A stretch of DNA of 35,140 nt from an uncultured Porphyromonadaceae bacterium. GTDB lineage: Bacteria; Bacteroidota; Bacteroidia; Bacteroidales; Muribaculaceae. The DNA lies in contig CAMWNR010000010.1 of NCBI GenBank assembly GCA_947175665.1, positions 1-35,140 of the forward strand, written 5' to 3'. Below are positions 32,643-35,140 of the stretch, piece after piece (the first letter of the stretch is position 1; each line of letters begins with the position of its first letter). Position numbers and translations under genes: made by a program. The notes beneath the pieces were generated by a model, which saw only the letters and a list, made by a program, of their open reading frames with translations, was not told where the DNA came from and ran no database searches.

Positions 32643-33971
32643 ATGAAAACCATATTTTCAGGACTTTTTATAATACTCTTTATTGGTATAGGCGTTATGA
32701 ATATTTACGCTGAGGAGCCGACCGATGTAAATTCTGTCAACGATACTCCTGTTTTAGTCTCCCCTATTATCAATAAAAATAATTCCGTTACCTTTACCTA
32801 TTATAATCCGGAGGCTGATGAGGTGTATATCAAGGGTAATTTTTTACCCCGCAAAAAGATTTTCGGTCCATTTTCTAAAGATGGAAAGAAAAAGATGCAG
32901 CGTCAGGGTGACCTGTGGGTTTATACTACAGACTCTCTCCCCTCTGATCTCTATACCTACTCTTTTGAGGTTGATGATGAACCGGTCTATGACCCTATAA
33001 ACCCTGATAAGGTTCGTGATGTGGCTGATACCCTTAGTTACTTCGTAATTAACGGCAAGGTGGCTGATGATTATTTGCGGCATAATGTGCCGCACGGTAA
33101 AATAGAGATGGTGTGGTATCCTTCTCAACTCCCCGGCTTCGAAAAAAGACGTATGGCGGTATATCTCCCTCCACATTTTTCTTCCCAATCTACCAAGAAA
33201 TATCCGGTTTTGTATCTTCTCCACGGCTCGGGTGGTGATGAGGAGGCGTGGATAGAGTGTGGTAAAGTTGTTGAGATTATGGATAATCTTATAGCCCAAA
33301 AGAGATGCAAACCGATGATTGTAGTACTCCCGAATGGCAATATTAATCTTGCTGCCACACCGGGTAAGGATCCCGAGAACCCGCATGTCGATCCTACCGG
33401 TAATAATATCTCTTCTATGTTCGGACGTATCGAGTCGGTGTTTATGAATGATATTGTAGATTTTGTAGAGAGCCGATACCCGGTTAAGACCGATAAGGCC
33501 GATCGCGCTATTGCGGGTTTGTCGCTGGGAGGATTGCACACCAAATTTATAACTCTCAATAATCCTCAGAGTTTTGATTATATCGGTCTGTTTTCTGCAC
33601 AGACCACCAATGCTATGAATTCTCATCGTATTGAGAAAGTTCTTGACCTTAATGCCGTTTGGAGCGAAATTAAAGATACTATTTCTTCAATCGGTGAGGG
33701 GCGTCTGGGCCGGAAAATCACAGACCTTACTGATACCGACATTTCTATTTATGATGATGAGGAGGAGAAACTTTCAGCGCAATTCAATCCGCCTCCCCGC
33801 TTATATTATATTGCAGTAGGAAAAGATGATTTCACCAAGCGGCTTAATGATGATTGGCGGCTTACCCTCACTGAGCATGGCTGTACCTTTGTATATAATG
33901 AATCTGATGGAGGCCATACCTGGGAAAACTGGCGTCGCTATCTCGTAGATTTCCTACCTCGGTTATTCTGA
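32643..33971 (+). CDS. exported carbohydrate-esterase family 1-like esterase with N-terminal Ig-like domain
   Basis: 442 residues with a signal peptide 'FSGLFIILFIGIGVMNIYA'. Residues about 40-140 form an early-set/CBM48-like domain ('VTFTYYNPEADEVYIKGNF', 'YTYSFEVDDEPVYDP'), then an esterase domain with 'YPVLYLLHGSGGDEEAW', the nucleophile 'AIAGLSLGGLHT' and the final His in 'GGHTWENWR'. The order is typical of secreted feruloyl/acetyl esterases and enterochelin-esterase-like proteins. It is the last + strand gene, 87 nt after the exporter, so its membership of the pigment cluster is uncertain. Confidence 0.83.
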   Translation: MKTIFSGLFIILFIGIGVMNIYAEEPTDVNSVNDTPVLVSPIINKNNSVTFTYYNPEADEVYIKGNFLPRKKIFGPFSKDGKKKMQRQGDLWVYTTDSLPSDLYTYSFEVDDEPVYDPINPDKVRDVADTLSYFVINGKVADDYLRHNVPHGKIEMVWYPSQLPGFEKRRMAVYLPPHFSSQSTKKYPVLYLLHGSGGDEEAWIECGKVVEIMDNLIAQKRCKPMIVVLPNGNINLAATPGKDPENPHVDPTGNNISSMFGRIESVFMNDIVDFVESRYPVKTDKADRAIAGLSLGGLHTKFITLNNPQSFDYIGLFSAQTTNAMNSHRIEKVLDLNAVWSEIKDTISSIGEGRLGRKITDLTDTDISIYDDEEEKLSAQFNPPPRLYYIAVGKDDFTKRLNDDWRLTLTEHGCTFVYNESDGGHTWENWRRYLVDFLPRLF

Positions 33972-33999
33972 CACATCCGGTTCGCTGTCTTAGGATTGT

Positions 34000-34059
34000 T
34001 CGGACTTTATACTTTACAATAGGATTCTATATTTTACCGTCGGATTTTATATTTTATAA
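34000..34059. repeat. three degenerate 20-bp tandem repeats
   Basis: Three contiguous 20-nt units (34000-34019, 34020-34039, 34040-34059) of the pattern T-C/A-GGA-YTYTATAYTTTAYMR. Units 1 and 3 match at 17 of 20 positions; units 2 and 3 at 15 of 20. The last unit enters the 3' end of the convergent glycerate kinase gene, whose stop is at 34047-34049. It fills the gap between two converging genes. Confidence 0.7.
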
Positions 34060-35102
34060 CGGCCGATAAATTCACTTACTTTATTGGCTATTCTTTTTGC
34101 CGCGACTTCGGGATTCAGAGGATCGGCCGGATCTTTATCATATCCCGAATTGATACATAGCAGATAATCGAATCCGTATCTCTGCAGGTCTTCTATATCT
34201 TCAAAACGTCCGGATACCAATAAGACCGGAACATTATATCGGTGTGCTTCTTTTAAAATGCCGGACGCCGCTTTCCCTTGACAGGTCTGTCTGTCTGACT
34301 TACCTTCACCGGTTATTACCAGATCTGCATTAGATACTGATTGGTCAAACCTTGCAGCCCTCAATACCTCTTCGATACCGGGCTTACCCTCGGCATGGAG
34401 AAATGCGTAAAATCCACCTCCGCATCCACCGGCCGCACCGGCTCCTCTTGCTTCGGCCGGATCTCTATGTGTATATTTGGCTATCAGGTGACCGACTCTC
34501 TGCATCTCTGCATCGGTTTCCTTTAGATCATTGAGATCGACCATCCCTTTCTGAGGCGCATATAACATCACTGCTCCCTCGGGACCGCAAAACGGGATCT
34601 CGGCATCATACAGATAACTGAATCTTATACCTTTTATATTTGCCTGTAACTCTGTTGAGTCAAAACCGGCGATATGCTTTAACATCCCTGCCGCGATGGG
34701 TCCCATCTCATTGCCACAATCATCATATACTTTCAATCCTAATCCCTGCAATGCTCCTAACCCCATATCATTTGTACCGCTCCCTCCTAAGGTGAGTATT
34801 ATATTTTTATTCCCTTTTTTTATCTCTTCTTTTATCATTTCCCCTACCGGATAAGTGGATTGAGTGTATACATTCCTGTCTTTAACTCTTCTCAATCCCG
34901 CTCCTTTCGCCATCTCAACCACCCCGGCGCTGACCCCGTATCCTTCTAATACTTCGGCTGTACCTTCTCCTCCATCGGCAATAGGGAGAATTACTATATC
35001 CGCTTCCGGGTGAATTTTCATTATCCCCGTGCGCGCTGCCTCGGCAGCCTTAATGCTGCTCAAACACCCCTTGTATGAGTCAATGGCAATTACTATTTTC
35101 AT
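34047..35102 (-). CDS. glycerate kinase (GlxK/GarK family)
   Basis: Phosphorylates D-glycerate with ATP (usually to 2-phosphoglycerate in this family). N-terminal 'MKIVIAIDSYKGCLSSIKAAEA' is the family hallmark ('DSFKGSLSA'), with 'ADGGEGTAEVL', 'LTLGGSGTNDMGLGALQGLG' and 'GEGKSDRQTCQGKA' following as expected; 351 residues is close to normal. The start is placed at 35102, where the family begins; a second ATG at 35129 would add nine residues and follows directly after a TAAGTAAGTAA motif. The gene converges on the esterase and is unrelated to the pigment pathway. Confidence 0.9.
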   Translation of the reverse strand: MKIVIAIDSYKGCLSSIKAAEAARTGIMKIHPEADIVILPIADGGEGTAEVLEGYGVSAGVVEMAKGAGLRRVKDRNVYTQSTYPVGEMIKEEIKKGNKNIILTLGGSGTNDMGLGALQGLGLKVYDDCGNEMGPIAAGMLKHIAGFDSTELQANIKGIRFSYLYDAEIPFCGPEGAVMLYAPQKGMVDLNDLKETDAEMQRVGHLIAKYTHRDPAEARGAGAAGGCGGGFYAFLHAEGKPGIEEVLRAARFDQSVSNADLVITGEGKSDRQTCQGKAASGILKEAHRYNVPVLLVSGRFEDIEDLQRYGFDYLLCINSGYDKDPADPLNPEVAAKRIANKVSEFIGRYKI

Positions 35103-35140
35103 CACTTGCTTAAGCATAAAGATTTTCATTACTTACTTAC

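Noticed and set aside
32844..33626. 260-codon minus-strand open frame inside the last esterase gene
   Set aside because: Antisense to a gene with a complete catalytic triad; composition typical of a shadow frame.

Overview
The window looks like a chromosomal segment of a gut Bacteroidales bacterium, most likely of the Muribaculaceae/Prevotella type. The clues are promoters of the Bacteroidetes form (-7 TAnnTTTG), a secreted protein ending in a 'LQGVKV...GIYIK...NGK' sorting-like tail, and the gene types present. This is inferred from sequence style; no marker such as 16S is present.

Layout. (1) 1-5.9 kb, housekeeping: the 3' end of dxr, rseP (site-2 protease), an RlmI-type 23S rRNA methyltransferase, a secreted family M49 dipeptidyl peptidase III and a short AlkD-like HEAT-repeat protein closed by a strong terminator. 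(2) 5.9-8.3 kb: a large secreted repeat protein with its own promoter and terminator. (3) 8.3-8.86 kb: a gene-free stretch with a cluster of hairpins followed by a promoter segment flanked by perfect 22-bp inverted repeats. (4) 8.86-32.6 kb: an aryl-polyene-type pigment cluster on the + strand, with one secreted esterase inside it and another just after it (32.6-34.0 kb). (5) 34.0-35.1 kb: a convergent glycerate kinase.

The cluster encodes an aromatic-amino-acid/histidine ammonia-lyase-type enzyme (starter acid), an aryl-CoA/ACP ligase-like enzyme, two acyl carrier proteins, three ketosynthases (two fused to degenerate thiolase-fold partners), a ketoreductase, two hot-dog dehydratases, a thioesterase and an O-methyltransferase. 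It also has an LpxL-like acyltransferase, a glycosyltransferase/PlsC acyltransferase fusion, a CrtI-like FAD oxidoreductase, a LolA-like carrier with a LolB-like companion, a small DMT transporter and an MMPL exporter. Together these would make a methoxy-aryl polyene, attach it to a lipid/sugar carrier and move it to the outer membrane. No dialkylresorcinol (DarA/DarB) genes are visible, so a flexirubin ester is not supported from this window alone.

The most striking observation is that the only good promoter for the pigment operon lies between perfect 22-bp inverted repeats 159 bp apart, directly before the ammonia-lyase start. This is the architecture of a phase-variable invertible promoter, in the ON orientation here. 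Other unusual features are 10-bp-period tandem arrays before each of the two fused ketosynthases, a similar Rossmann-like tail on the glycosyltransferase/acyltransferase and on the exporter, a pair of 84-85 nt structured intergenic elements, and repeated use of an all-frame stop 11-mer (TAAGTAAGTAA) at gene borders.
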